From contig JBEBHP010000015.1 in the NCBI GenBank assembly GCA_040080835.1, positions 42,966 to 106,965 on the forward strand: a stretch of DNA of 64,000 nucleotides, read 5' to 3'. The first letter of the stretch is position 1, and each line of letters opens with the position of its first letter. Source of the stretch: SZUA-430 sp040080835. Its GTDB lineage: Bacteria; Pseudomonadota; Alphaproteobacteria; Micropepsales; Micropepsaceae. A program made the position numbers and the translations under genes. Shown here piece by piece: positions 44,020 to 52,978 of the stretch. The notes below the pieces were generated by a model, which had not been told where the DNA came from, did not search any database, and saw only the letters and a program-made list of their open reading frames with translations.

Positions 44020-44250
44020 ATGACCGACACAAGAGACACCATCCGGGACGCCGCCCGTGATACAGGAAACGCCGTGAACCGCGCCTTGCCTGCCCCACAG
44101 AACTCGATGACCGTGATCATGCTGGTCATCGGCGCTGTCGCGATTGTTCTGCTTTCACTCTATGCCTTTGGCGCATTCGGCTCGTCATCGACCACGGACG
44201 CTCGGAACGACACGACATCAGAGTCGGGCACAGCCACGCCGTCCAATTGA
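44020..44250 (+). CDS. Small single-pass membrane protein
   Basis: A 76-residue protein: a polar N-terminus (DTRDTIRDAARDTGNAVNRALP), one membrane helix (SMTVIMLVIGAVAIVLLSLYAFGAF) and a Ser/Thr-rich tail. A clear ribosome-binding site (CAGGAG) precedes ATG 44020. The N-terminal repeat of Asp/Arg/Ala resembles late-embryogenesis or CsbD-like amphipathic segments but is too short to assign. It lies 77 bases after the AI-2E transporter gene, possibly cotranscribed. Confidence 0.65.
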   Translation: MTDTRDTIRDAARDTGNAVNRALPAPQNSMTVIMLVIGAVAIVLLSLYAFGAFGSSSTTDARNDTTSESGTATPSN

Positions 44251-44621
44251 TGGCGACCTTGGTCTCTCCTCGAGCGGGGAGAACCGGGGTCCGCTTTCCA
44301 ACGGATTTCCTCTCAGGGACATGATGACGGAAGTGGCGGCCGCCACGGTTCTGCATCCATCCTGCCATCGCGGCTAGTCGGCTGGCAACTCCTCCGTCTG
44401 CAGCACCGCTTGCGCGGTGCGCAGGGGATGGAGTGCGGTGGCGGGAGAATGCTGCGTCGTATGTTGCGTGAGGCAAGCCGGGTTACCTCATACTGACCCA
44501 AGAACCCCTGATGCCACGCGAGCCTGGGGCGCGCTCTTTGCCTGTGCAAACCGGGATTGCGTGTTGAATAGCGCACGGGGAGCGACCATACTTCTGGCTT
44601 GAATCAGGGGCGGGACAATCA
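44251..44621. other. Intergenic region with one REP-like hairpin
   Basis: About 370 bases without a supported gene. The only structure I see is the hairpin at 44389-44435. Confidence 0.55.
44389..44435. repeat. REP-like hairpin related to the DUF559 flanks
   Basis: Outer ACTCC / GGAGT, then CTGCAGCACCGC-TTGC-GCGGTGCGCAG. The CTGCAGCACC..GGTGCGCAG core is the same as in the right arm of the DUF559 cassette (about 7555-7575), suggesting a solo member of the same palindromic family. Confidence 0.6.
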
Positions 44622-45848
44622 ATGCGGCTTGCATTCAGACTTTTCGGTGCGCTGGTGGGGCTGGTGCTGCTGTCGGTTGCCGTGTTGGCCGGACTTTACT
44701 TTTCGTACCGCCAACACATCCCTGATCTTGCGCAAGCCCAACACGTTGATACGCATTTTGCGAAAGCCATTGACGCTGACCTTGCTCGCAAGGCTCGCAA
44801 TCGGCTTGTCGAACTTCGCCGCACGGGATTCTATCCCTCGGTATCCGTCGCCGTCTCGGTGAACGGCGTTGTCGTCTGGCGTGAAGCACAGGGATTTGCA
44901 GGACTGGAAGATCGGAGGGCCGCCACCGTCGAAACGCCCTATGCGATTGGAAGCGTGTCAAAATCGCTGACAGCTTCTGTCGTGATGCGACTGGCAGACA
45001 AAGGCCAGATTGCTCTCGACACGGACATTCACGGCTATGTCCCGAAATTTCCGCCACTCCCATACGCCGTGACAAGCCGACAATTGCTTTCGCATCAAGC
45101 AGGCATCCGTCACTACAAGTTCCAATGGTCCCCGCCCCTGTTTTCCGATTTTGGATCCAACGTCGAGTACCGTTCGGTGAGCGACAGCCTGTCGGTATTC
45201 GACAAGGACCCGCTGCTGTTCGAGCCCGATACAGCCTTCAGCTACAGCACCTATGGCTACACACTTCTCAGCGCCGTCGTTGAAGGCGCCACGGGACATC
45301 CCTTCCTGACGGTCATGCAGGAAGAGCTCTTCGGACCGACCGGGATGACACTGTCCGGCGGTGATGAAAAACGGCGACCGGTCGCTGGTCGCGCATCAGA
45401 CTATCAAAGCGTTGGACGGGATGAACACGTGCTGGCTGCACCGGACACCAACAGCAGCAACAAATGGGCGGGAGGTGGATTCAGATCAACGCCAACCGAC
45501 CTGGCACGGTTTGGAGCTGCGTTGCTCGACGGGAGAATTGTGTCACCCCAATCGCGGGACCAGATGTTTACGCCGCGCAAGCTCAGGAACGGCAAGGTCA
45601 ATCCGCAGGACTATGGCCTGGGATTTCGGATCGACACCATCACGGATCCCGCGCATCCGGGAAAATCGTGGCGCGCCGTCCACCATGGCGGCGTGGCCGT
45701 TGGCTCGCAGGCAATGCTGGTTCTTCTGCCTGAGAAGAATGTGGTCGTGGCCATCACGGTCAACGCAACGACGCAGCCACCTGCGTTGGGTCTGTTTGAT
45801 GCAGCCACAGACCTCGCGGTGCTGTTTGCGGAGTCCGGTTCACCGTAG
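44622..45848 (+). CDS. Beta-lactamase-family serine hydrolase
   Basis: A 408-residue protein of the class C beta-lactamase/penicillin-binding fold. Seen: an N-terminal membrane anchor (residues 7-28), active-site SVSK at 111-114, YSTYGYTL as the Tyr-x-x motif near 205, and VHHGGVAVGSQAM replacing the KTG motif. Such proteins may be DD-peptidases, esterases or lactamases; the His-Gly-Gly form favours an esterase or peptidase. Located at the inner membrane facing the periplasm. A single gene with GGGAC before ATG 44622. Confidence 0.85.
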   Translation: MRLAFRLFGALVGLVLLSVAVLAGLYFSYRQHIPDLAQAQHVDTHFAKAIDADLARKARNRLVELRRTGFYPSVSVAVSVNGVVVWREAQGFAGLEDRRAATVETPYAIGSVSKSLTASVVMRLADKGQIALDTDIHGYVPKFPPLPYAVTSRQLLSHQAGIRHYKFQWSPPLFSDFGSNVEYRSVSDSLSVFDKDPLLFEPDTAFSYSTYGYTLLSAVVEGATGHPFLTVMQEELFGPTGMTLSGGDEKRRPVAGRASDYQSVGRDEHVLAAPDTNSSNKWAGGGFRSTPTDLARFGAALLDGRIVSPQSRDQMFTPRKLRNGKVNPQDYGLGFRIDTITDPAHPGKSWRAVHHGGVAVGSQAMLVLLPEKNVVVAITVNATTQPPALGLFDAATDLAVLFAESGSP

Positions 45849-45880
45849 TGCAAGGCAAACGGAATTGAAGTACTCGATTT

Positions 45881-45947
45881 AAGGGACGCTATACTTAACT
45901 TGCGCGCACAAGAGTACGCACATTCCCAATTCCGTATAGCGTCCCTT
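45881..45947. repeat. 14-bp inverted repeat, transposase-associated type
   Basis: AAGGGACGCTATAC and GTATAGCGTCCCTT, perfect over 14 bp and separated by 39 bases. The AAGGGACGCTATACTTAA motif is of the kind I associate from memory with palindromic ends mobilised by Y1/RAYT-type transposases; no such transposase gene is in the window. Likely a solo non-autonomous remnant. Confidence 0.55.
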
Positions 45948-46023
45948 CAATTTTCCCCTCGTATTTTGACACATTCCTACTCATTACGCACTCACCACTC
46001 CGCCCCACCGCGCCAAACAGGAA

Positions 46024-46046
46024 GAGCCGGCAGGATGCCGGCGCTC
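46024..46046. repeat. REP-like GC hairpin
   Basis: GAGCCGGCA-GGA-TGCCGGCGCTC, a strong imperfect hairpin of the common extragenic palindromic type, downstream of both neighbouring genes. Confidence 0.5.
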
Positions 46047-46398
46047 CCAGGGGCGCTGCAATTGTCGCAGGTGGGACTGTTGTATTTGACTTATGTTCTT
46101 CTTATGTTCTTTCGTGCGGCTTCGGCTGCTTGCAACTTGAAAAGTGAATAGTTTTCGGCGGACCTGGATTTCAGGCGACCGCCTCGTGGGCCTCGCGCGA
46201 AAAGGAATTGTGGGGTGAGTGCGTGGGACTGCGCCCGATTTTCGATGACGCCTTCTCGATGCTGGACGGCAGAGGCAAAATGAAAAAATACCCCCTTACC
46301 CTGTTGCACTTTGCGCAGTTTTTCCGCAGAAGCAGGCTAAAAATAGCCGAACAAGGCTTGTTCCAAGCTCGCTCAAAAATGTCCGCTCGGGATCGCGG

Positions 46399-47277
46399 TC
46401 AAGCCATCAGCAGGCGCAGGGCTTCCTGGTATTTGGCCGAGGTGCGGTGCAGGACGTCGGGTGGCAGGCGCGGGGCTGGCGCCTTCTTGTTCCAGGGTTG
46501 CGTTTCCAGCCAGTCGCGGACGAACTGCTTGTCGAAGGATGGCGGGCTGATGCCGGTGCGGTATTCGGCTGCCGGCCAGAAGCGTGATGAATCCGGTGTC
46601 AGGATCTCGTCGATGAGGACGATCTCGCCGCGCTCGTTGGTGCCGAACTCGAACTTCGTGTCGGCGATGATGACGCCCTTGGTGGCGGCGAAGTCAGCGG
46701 CTTCGCGGTAGAGGCGCAGCGAGATGTCACGCACCTTGGTTGCGTAATCCGCGCCAATGATTTTGGAGGCTTCGGCGAATGAGATGTTCTCGTCGTGCTC
46801 GCCAGCGGGGGCCTTGGTGGCGGGCGTAAAGATCGGCTCGGGCAGCTTGGCTGCCTGCTGCAGGCCGGGCGCGAGGCGGATGCCGCAGATCGTGCCGGAG
46901 GCCTGGTATTCCTTCCAGCCTGAACCCACAACGTAGCCGCGGACGACGGCTTCGATCATGAGAGGCTTCAGTTTTCTCACGACCATCGCGCGGCCGATGA
47001 CCTGGTCGTGCTCCGCGGGCGTTACCACTGTTTTCGGATCGATGCCGGTCAGGTGGTTTGGCACCATGCGCCCCAACCTGTCGAACCAGAAGTCCGAAAG
47101 CGTGGTCAGGACGCGGCCCTTTTCGGGGATCGGGTCGTCGAGGATGACGTCGAAGGCGGACAGGCGGTCGGTCTGCACGACCAGCAGCTTGTCGTCACCG
47201 ACGGCGTAGATATCGCGCACCTTGCCGCGGTGAAGGAAGGGCAATGACCTGATGTCGGACTGCAGCATGGGTTTCAT
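46399..47277 (-). CDS. purC: SAICAR synthase
   Basis: A 292-residue phosphoribosylaminoimidazole-succinocarboxamide synthase of purine biosynthesis (joins CAIR and aspartate using ATP). Seen: HRGKVRDIYAVGDDKLLVVQTDRLSAFDVILDDPIPEKGRVLT at the N-terminus (phosphate loop and ATP site), EAVVRGYVVGSGWKEYQASGTICG, and LIDEILTPDSSRFWPAAEY. Length suits the plant/fungal-like long form found in many proteobacteria. Unusual context: it starts 1 base after the stop of a glycosyltransferase gene, at the end of the dTDP-rhamnose operon, with no other pur gene nearby. Confidence 0.93.
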   Translation of the reverse strand: MKPMLQSDIRSLPFLHRGKVRDIYAVGDDKLLVVQTDRLSAFDVILDDPIPEKGRVLTTLSDFWFDRLGRMVPNHLTGIDPKTVVTPAEHDQVIGRAMVVRKLKPLMIEAVVRGYVVGSGWKEYQASGTICGIRLAPGLQQAAKLPEPIFTPATKAPAGEHDENISFAEASKIIGADYATKVRDISLRLYREAADFAATKGVIIADTKFEFGTNERGEIVLIDEILTPDSSRFWPAAEYRTGISPPSFDKQFVRDWLETQPWNKKAPAPRLPPDVLHRTSAKYQEALRLLMA

Positions 47278-47278
47278 G

Positions 47279-48034
47279 TCAGGAGTGTTCCAGCCAGGGA
47301 TGGCGAATGGCCATCTCGAGGATCAGCCTCGAGGCGTGGGGGTTGGTTTCGGTGTGCAGCATGGACGTGCCATGTACACGATAGCGGCACAGCATTTCAG
47401 GCACAAACGTGCATTCGAGGCCGTGTTCCACAAATTTACACCAGAAGTCGTAGTCCTCCCAGCCATTGGCACCGAGCTGGCTGTAGCCATCGACCTTCCG
47501 CCAGGCGTCCTTCGAGACGAGCGCCATGGCGTCGACATAGTTGCGCAGCTTGAAGCGCTCCTGGTCCCAGAAGTCGGCATCGCCAAGTCCGGTGCGCTCG
47601 CCGAAGATCTCGAGCTGGGTGTAGGCGCCGGCGGTGCCGGCGTTGTCCATGGCCTGCATGCAGCGTTCAATGGCGCGCGGGTAGAGAAGATTGTCGGCGT
47701 CCATCACGAAGACGCGCGGGGCTGATGCGAGTTCGAAGGCGGAGTTTCGTGCGTATGACAGGCCCATGTTTTCCAGGTGCGCCGCGATGCGATGGCCAGC
47801 AAATTTTCGGCCGTTCGTTTCGATCCAGCGCAACACCTTCATCAGGCCGTTGTCGGTCGAGAAGTCGTCGACGACGACGAGCTCGATTTCGCCTTGCGTC
47901 TGACTGGCAATCGAGTCGAGGCAATCCTCGACATGGTGCGCGTAGTTGTAGAGCGTGATGATGACAGTGACAGCGGGCGTGGCTGGTGCGATCGATTCGC
48001 TGACGATCTTGATCGGGCGCGGGAAGAGGTTCAT
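47279..48034 (-). CDS. Family 2 glycosyltransferase
   Basis: A 251-residue GT-A enzyme. Seen: VTVIITLYNYAHHVEDCLDSIASQTQGEIELVVVDDFSTDNG (nucleotide-sugar site), the metal-binding MDADNLLYPRAIERCM, and GYSQLGANGWEDYDFWCKF holding the catalytic acid region. Probably adds a sugar in surface-polysaccharide assembly. Start chosen at ATG 48034, which overlaps the stop of the upstream gene by ATGA; the open frame further upstream is only the neighbour's 3' end in another frame. Followed directly by purC. Confidence 0.88.
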   Translation of the reverse strand: MNLFPRPIKIVSESIAPATPAVTVIITLYNYAHHVEDCLDSIASQTQGEIELVVVDDFSTDNGLMKVLRWIETNGRKFAGHRIAAHLENMGLSYARNSAFELASAPRVFVMDADNLLYPRAIERCMQAMDNAGTAGAYTQLEIFGERTGLGDADFWDQERFKLRNYVDAMALVSKDAWRKVDGYSQLGANGWEDYDFWCKFVEHGLECTFVPEMLCRYRVHGTSMLHTETNPHASRLILEMAIRHPWLEHS

Positions 48035-49338
48035 GCGGCCTCTCCTGCCCTGAGGAGGGCGAAGGCCGCGGCCTTTGCCGTCGAGTGCTGCACGAATGTG
48101 GCATGGGCATTCGCGCGGATATCTTCTGCTTTCCTGCGGCCTTCGGGCGTGCGCACAAGCCAGTCGATCAGATGCGGCATGTGACGCGGCGCTTCGGCGA
48201 GGAAGTGCACGCCGTCCTTGTAGAGCGGGTGCGGAAAGCACGGCTCGGTCACGACCAGCGTCTTCTGCCAGAAAGCCTGCATCAGGCGCCACCATTCAAA
48301 ATAGGTGTTGTCGTCGCGGTGGATGTTGAGCAGCACCTTGCTGCGCTGAAGCAGTGCAGCGGTCACTTCCGGCGACGCCGTCGGGTTTGTCTTTTCGTCG
48401 ATCGGGCGCGTCATGCGGGTGGCGTAGATGAACGTGTTCAGGTCAGCAAATTTCGGCGCGAAGGAGGCGAACAGTCTTTCGCGCTTGGGCGAGACCGAAC
48501 CCAGGAACAAAACGTCGAGCGGGCGTGCTGCGAAGGACGGGTTCGTGACATCAAAGTTGCGGACGTCCGGCGACAGGCTTGCGAAGGCCTTGTTGCCCTG
48601 CAACTTCTGTTGGCTTGCGAACGGTGCGAAGGCTTCGGTGAAGCCGGGCTGTACGGTGAAGGCGCGGATGCCGCCCTTGTGCAGGATGGCCGCCGTCTGC
48701 TCGTTCAGGTCGGCGACGGCTTTCGCCCTGAGCAGGTAGGCGAGCGAGCGGGCGAACCACTGGGTCTGGACCTGCTCGGTTGAATACATGACGGCGCGCG
48801 AGACGAACTCGTCGCTTGCAAAGCGCCGTCCGTTGCCGAGGCCGAAGAACTCGTGTGGTGCGACGACGATGTGGTGGGTGGCATCGGCTGCGGGCTCGCC
48901 CCTGTCGGTGATGAGTTGGGCTGGCACGCCTGCATCGGCAAAGCCCGCATGCAGGATCGCCGCAATCTCGTTCATGAAGAAGTTGCCAACGCTCGAGACA
49001 TAGATCGCCGCCCTGAACGACGACGGGTTCTGTACGGGCGATGCGTCGAGGACGGGCGCGGGCTCTTTCAGCACTTCGCGCCAGAGTCTTGCGATCGAGG
49101 CTGTGCTCGTGAATGGGGCACCGGTCTGGACGCCGACACGCATGAAGTGATGCAGCGGGTCGATGCCTGAGCGCGCGGCTTCGGGGTGCTGGCCTGCATA
49201 GAAGTCGCGGTCGAAGAGCCCGGTCCTGGTCAGGAATTTGCCCACGGCGCCTGCGAGTGCGTCCGGGTCGCCGCGCAGGGCGCGGGGATCGGACATGCTT
49301 TCCTTCGGGACGGGGCCGGGTCGATTGAACCAGTTCAC
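48031..49338 (-). CDS. Glycosyltransferase-like protein
   Basis: A 435-residue protein. Seen: N-terminal FDRDFYAGQHPEAARSGIDPLHHFMRVG (about residues 43-70), a motif common at the start of polysaccharide-biosynthesis glycosyltransferases; a first domain with AIYVSSVGNFFMNEIAAILHAGF; a second domain PLDVLFLGSVSPKRERLFASFAPKF, SKVLLNIHRDDNTYFEWWRLMQAFWQKTLVVTEPC, resembling the donor half of GT-B enzymes. No clear match to a numbered family, so call it glycosyltransferase-like. It lies 18 bases after rfbC and overlaps the GT2 gene by 4. Confidence 0.7.
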   Translation of the reverse strand: MNWFNRPGPVPKESMSDPRALRGDPDALAGAVGKFLTRTGLFDRDFYAGQHPEAARSGIDPLHHFMRVGVQTGAPFTSTASIARLWREVLKEPAPVLDASPVQNPSSFRAAIYVSSVGNFFMNEIAAILHAGFADAGVPAQLITDRGEPAADATHHIVVAPHEFFGLGNGRRFASDEFVSRAVMYSTEQVQTQWFARSLAYLLRAKAVADLNEQTAAILHKGGIRAFTVQPGFTEAFAPFASQQKLQGNKAFASLSPDVRNFDVTNPSFAARPLDVLFLGSVSPKRERLFASFAPKFADLNTFIYATRMTRPIDEKTNPTASPEVTAALLQRSKVLLNIHRDDNTYFEWWRLMQAFWQKTLVVTEPCFPHPLYKDGVHFLAEAPRHMPHLIDWLVRTPEGRRKAEDIRANAHATFVQHSTAKAAAFALLRAGEAA

Positions 49339-49356
49339 GACGGGCGGGTCCTTTGC

Positions 49357-49884
49357 CTAGAATGGAGAGGTGATGGTGCCGAGACGGGGCAACTGTGCGT
49401 CCTTCGGCGAGAGGTGTGCTGACTTCGCGTCCACGGGCCAGGTGATTCCAAGTGCTTCATCGGCCCAATATATACCGGCATCGGCGTCCGGCGCATAAAA
49501 GGCGTCGACCTTGTACTGAACCATCGTGTCGCGCTCGAGCGTACAGAAGCCGTGGGCGAAGCCCTGGGGCACGAAGAGCTGGTTGCCCTCCGCGGCGCTG
49601 AGTTCGACGGCGACGTGGCGGCCAAAGGTTGGCGAGGCCTTGCGCAGGTCCACGGCGACGTCGAGGATGCGGCCCTTCAGGACGCTCACCAGCTTGGCTT
49701 GCGCGTGTGGCGGCTTCTGGAAGTGAAGGCCACGTACGGTGCCGACCTCGTGCGAGAGCGACAGGTTGTCCTGGCAGAACGCAATGTCGAGCGTCTTGCT
49801 GCTCCAGGTCTCAGAGAACCAGCCGCGGCTGTCAGCGAAGCGGCGCGGCGTGATGAGTTTGACGTCGGGGATCGCGAGCGACAT
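49357..49884 (-). CDS. rfbC: dTDP-4-dehydrorhamnose 3,5-epimerase
   Basis: A 175-residue cupin enzyme. Seen: DVKLITPRRFADSRGWFSETWS, FCQDNLSLSHEVGTVRGLHFQKPPHAQAKLVSVLKGRILDVAVDLRKASPTFG with the catalytic His, and FVPQGFAHGFCTLERDTMVQYKVDAFYAPDADAGIYW. It epimerises C3 and C5 on the way to dTDP-L-rhamnose. Gene order here is rfbB, rfbD, rfbA, rfbC; this gene follows rfbA with almost no gap, in the sense that rfbA's stop abuts its start. Confidence 0.95.
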   Translation of the reverse strand: MSLAIPDVKLITPRRFADSRGWFSETWSSKTLDIAFCQDNLSLSHEVGTVRGLHFQKPPHAQAKLVSVLKGRILDVAVDLRKASPTFGRHVAVELSAAEGNQLFVPQGFAHGFCTLERDTMVQYKVDAFYAPDADAGIYWADEALGITWPVDAKSAHLSPKDAQLPRLGTITSPF

Positions 49885-50766
49885 CTAGTGACCGGCCTCG
49901 CGTTCCTTCAGCACCCGCATCAGGTAGGCGCCGTAGTCCGAGTTCTTGAGCGCGGTCGCACGGGCGGCGACGTCGGACGGCTTGATCCAGCCCTTGTCGA
50001 GCGCGATTTCCTCGAGGCAGGCGATGTGCAGGCCGGTACGCTGCTGGATCGTGCGCACGAACTCGCCGGCCTGGATCAGGCTGTCGTGCGTGCCGGCGTC
50101 AAGCCAGGCATAGCCGCGCGAGAGTTTCTGCACGGCGAGCTTGCCCTCGCGCAGGTAGTGCGCGTTCACGTCGGTGATCTCGTACTCGCCGCGCGGTGAC
50201 GGCTTGAGGTTGCGCGCAACGTCGACGACGCTGTTGTCATAGAAATAGAGGCCGATCACGGCCCAGTTCGATCTGGGTTCTTTCGGCTTTTCGACGATCG
50301 ACAGCGCGCGGCCGGTTGAATCGAATTCGACGACACCGTAACGCTCGGGATCGGGGACATGATAACCAAACACGAGGCCGCCTGACTTGATGTCTGCGGC
50401 CTGCCCCATCGAGATGTGAAGTCCCTGGCCGAACAGCAGGTTGTCGCCGAGCGCGAGTGCGACACTGTCGGTGCCAATGTGTTTCTCGCCGATGATGAAG
50501 GCCTGGGCGAGACCGTCGGGTTTTGGCTGTTCCGCATAGCTGAGGTTGATGCCGAAGTTATCGCCCGCGCCCAGCACGCGGCGGAAGTTCGGCAGGTCAT
50601 GGGGTGTCGAGATGATGAGAATGTCCCGGATGCCGGCCAGCATCAGCGTCGACAGCGGGTAGTAGATCATCGGTTTGTCGAACACCGGCAGCAACTGCTT
50701 TGAGACCGAGAGCGTCAGCGGATAGAGCCTGGTGCCATGGCCACCGGCGAGGATGATACCTTTCAT
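49885..50766 (-). CDS. rfbA: Glucose-1-phosphate thymidylyltransferase
   Basis: A 293-residue nucleotidyltransferase making dTDP-glucose from dTTP and glucose-1-phosphate. Seen: MKGIILAGGHGTRLYPLTLSVSKQLLPVFDKPMIYYPLSTLMLAG (the nucleotide-binding GxGxRxxPLT...K motif), LALGDNLLFGQGL, VVEFDSTGRALSIVEKPKEPRSNWAVIGLYFYD and GYAWLDAGTHDSLIQAGEFV. Start at ATG 50766 overlaps the rfbD stop by 4 bases; the longer open frame upstream is an artefact of the rfbD sequence. Confidence 0.95.
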   Translation of the reverse strand: MKGIILAGGHGTRLYPLTLSVSKQLLPVFDKPMIYYPLSTLMLAGIRDILIISTPHDLPNFRRVLGAGDNFGINLSYAEQPKPDGLAQAFIIGEKHIGTDSVALALGDNLLFGQGLHISMGQAADIKSGGLVFGYHVPDPERYGVVEFDSTGRALSIVEKPKEPRSNWAVIGLYFYDNSVVDVARNLKPSPRGEYEITDVNAHYLREGKLAVQKLSRGYAWLDAGTHDSLIQAGEFVRTIQQRTGLHIACLEEIALDKGWIKPSDVAARATALKNSDYGAYLMRVLKEREAGH

Positions 50767-51617
50767 GTCTGCAACCCTTTCAACATGCGCTTGAGACCAT
50801 CCTTCCAGTGCGGCAGCTTCACGCCGAAGACGTCCCTGGCGCGCGTGCAGTCGAGGACCGAGTTTGCCGGGCGCCTGGCGGGCGTCAGGTATTCGTCGGT
50901 GGTGATGGCGTGCAGGCGCGGGTGGTCGCGGCCAGCGAAGATACCCTGCGCGAATTCGAACCAGCTGGTCTCGCCCGAACCCGCGAGGTGAAAGAGGCCG
51001 GGCTCGTATTTGCCGGCGATGGTCAGGATCGCTGCTGCGAGATCGTCGGCGAAGGTCGGGCAACCGTGCTGGTCATCGACGATGCGCAGTTCATCGCGCT
51101 CGGCGCCCAGGCGCAGCATGGTCTTGACGAAGTTGGCACCTTCGAGGCCGTAGACCCAGGATGTACGCAGCACGATCGCATAGGGGCAGTGTTCGTGTAC
51201 GACACGCTCGCCTGCTTCCTTCGAGCGGCCATAGGCGTTGATGGGCGCGACCGGATCGGTTTCGATCCAGGCGCCCTTCTTCGTGCCGTCGAAGACGTAG
51301 TCGGTGGAGATGTGGATCAGCGGCAGACCCAGGCGGTCGGCGACCCTGGCGACGTTGCCCGCGCCGTCGCGGTTGATGGCGAAGGCCCGGTTCTCTTCGC
51401 TCTCGGCCCTGTCGACGGCGGTGTAGGCGGCGGCGTTGACGATGAGGCTGCCGGGCGCGCGGTCGAGCGCTTCGGCAACAGCGGTGATGTCGGTGACGTC
51501 TGCGGTCAGGCGGTCAAAACTTACCACGGTGACGCCGCGCTGCTCGGCGACGCGCTCGATGGCATGACCGAGCTGGCCGTTGGCGCCGAACAGGGCAAGC
51601 GTTGGTGTTGGCTTCAT
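50763..51617 (-). CDS. rfbD: dTDP-4-dehydrorhamnose reductase
   Basis: A 284-residue NAD(P)H-dependent SDR that makes dTDP-L-rhamnose in the last step. Seen: LALFGANGQLGHAIERV (GxxGxxG), VNAAAYTAVDRAESEENRAFAIN, LIHISTDYVFDGTKKG with the catalytic Ser/Thr region, YGRSKEAGERVV with the YxxxK pair, and LRTSWVYGLEGANFVKTMLRL. Start at ATG 51617 overlaps the rfbB stop by ATGA. Confidence 0.95.
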   Translation of the reverse strand: MKPTPTLALFGANGQLGHAIERVAEQRGVTVVSFDRLTADVTDITAVAEALDRAPGSLIVNAAAYTAVDRAESEENRAFAINRDGAGNVARVADRLGLPLIHISTDYVFDGTKKGAWIETDPVAPINAYGRSKEAGERVVHEHCPYAIVLRTSWVYGLEGANFVKTMLRLGAERDELRIVDDQHGCPTFADDLAAAILTIAGKYEPGLFHLAGSGETSWFEFAQGIFAGRDHPRLHAITTDEYLTPARRPANSVLDCTRARDVFGVKLPHWKDGLKRMLKGLQT

Positions 51618-52678
51618 GAGTGCAGTCCCAGTCGCTCGCCGCGATAGGCGCCGCTGCGAATGGCCTCCCACCAGGGGCGGTTGTCGAGGTACCAGCGCAC
51701 GGTCTTTTCGAGGCCGGTCTCGAAGCTTTCGCGCGGACGCCAGCCGAGCTCGCGCTCGATCTTGCTGCAGTCGATCGCATAGCGGAAGTCGTGGCCCGGG
51801 CGGTCAGTGACACAAGTGATGAGCTCGCTGTGGGGCCGGTTGCCGGCGCGCGGTGCGAGGCGGTCGAGAATGGTGCACAGGCCGCTCACGACATCGATGT
51901 TGCGACGCTCGGCCCTGCCGCCCAGCAGATAGGTTTCGCCCGGGCGCCCCCGGGTTGCCACCGTGATCAGGCCTTCGGCGTGGTCGTCGACATAGATCCA
52001 GTCGCGGATGTTCTCGCCCCTGCCATAGACTGGCAGTGTCTTGCCCTCAAGTGCGTTCAGGATCATCAGCGGGATCAGCTTTTCAGGGAAGTGATAGGGC
52101 CCGTAATTGTTCGAGCAGTTCGAGACGATGACAGGCAGGCCGAACGTGTCGCCCCAGGCGCGGACGAGGTGGTCGGACCCTGCCTTGGAGGCCGAGTAGG
52201 GCGAGCGCGGCGCGTAGGGCGTGGACTCGGTGAACTGCCCGTGCGCGCCCAGCGCACCGAAGACCTCGTCGGTTGAGATGTGGTGGAAGCGGAAGCGTTC
52301 GCGTGCAGGCCCGGACAGGCTGCGATGGTGGGCGGCGGCGGCCTCGAGCAGGCGCCAGGTGCCGACGAGATTGGTGGTGATGAAGTCGCCCGGCGCGTCG
52401 ATCGAGCGGTCGACGTGGCTTTCGGCGGCGAGGTGCATGACGATGTCGGGCTGGCAGCGCGTGAAGGCCTCGGCCATTGCGGCGGCGTCGCAGATGTCGG
52501 CCTGCAAGAACGCAAAGCGCGGGTTGTCGGCGATGGATTTGAGGGATGCGAGGTTGCCGGCATAGGTCAGCTTGTCGACGACGAGGACGTTCGTGGCTCC
52601 GGCCGCGATGAGCCTGCGGACGACTGCCGAGCCGATGAAGCCGGCGCCGCCGGTGACGAGAATGTTGTGGCTTGTCAT
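51614..52678 (-). CDS. rfbB: dTDP-glucose 4,6-dehydratase
   Basis: A 354-residue extended SDR. Seen: ILVTGGAGFIGSAVVRRL, VMHLAAESHVDRSIDAPGDFITTNLVGTWRLLEAA, FHHISTDEVFGALG, YSASKAGSDHLVRAWGDTFGLPVIVSNCSNNYGPYHFPEKLIPLMI and YGRGENIRDWIYVDDHAEGL. First gene of the minus-strand rfb operon that runs through rfbD, rfbA, rfbC, two glycan genes and purC. Normal length. Confidence 0.95.
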   Translation of the reverse strand: MTSHNILVTGGAGFIGSAVVRRLIAAGATNVLVVDKLTYAGNLASLKSIADNPRFAFLQADICDAAAMAEAFTRCQPDIVMHLAAESHVDRSIDAPGDFITTNLVGTWRLLEAAAAHHRSLSGPARERFRFHHISTDEVFGALGAHGQFTESTPYAPRSPYSASKAGSDHLVRAWGDTFGLPVIVSNCSNNYGPYHFPEKLIPLMILNALEGKTLPVYGRGENIRDWIYVDDHAEGLITVATRGRPGETYLLGGRAERRNIDVVSGLCTILDRLAPRAGNRPHSELITCVTDRPGHDFRYAIDCSKIERELGWRPRESFETGLEKTVRWYLDNRPWWEAIRSGAYRGERLGLHS

Positions 52679-52978
52679 TTCATGAACTGGGCATTTGCTG
52701 GCAGCGAGGCGCTACGAAGAGAGGAAAATTGCTTCAAATATGACATGCACGACAAACGCAAGGCCAATTGCCGTAGCAAATCCGCCACCTTTGCTACCAC
52801 AGTACCGACTCTGCACGCCAAGGTGGAGCGCATCAATCGACCTTGGCATGCGTTGATCTGGCTCTCCCCCAAATCTCGATACTTCATCGCACCAAATTTC
52901 ATCCCTCTTGCCTTGCGCGCTGACGGCACGGTTGTGTATCTATATGCCTCGTCCTCATTATCACAATGGTTGTCGAAA
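52679..52978. other. Divergent intergenic region, start of AT-richer block
   Basis: 300 bases between the divergent rfbB and the gene at 52979. No supported gene. Base composition falls noticeably from here on compared with the rfb genes. Promoters of both sides are expected here. Confidence 0.5.

Larger units (their letters stand above)
45849..46398. other. Intergenic region with repeats
   Basis: 550 bases between the convergent hydrolase and purC genes. It holds an inverted repeat (45881-45947), a GC hairpin (46024-46046) and a short direct repeat TTATGTTCTT twice near 46090-46112. No supported gene. Confidence 0.6.
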
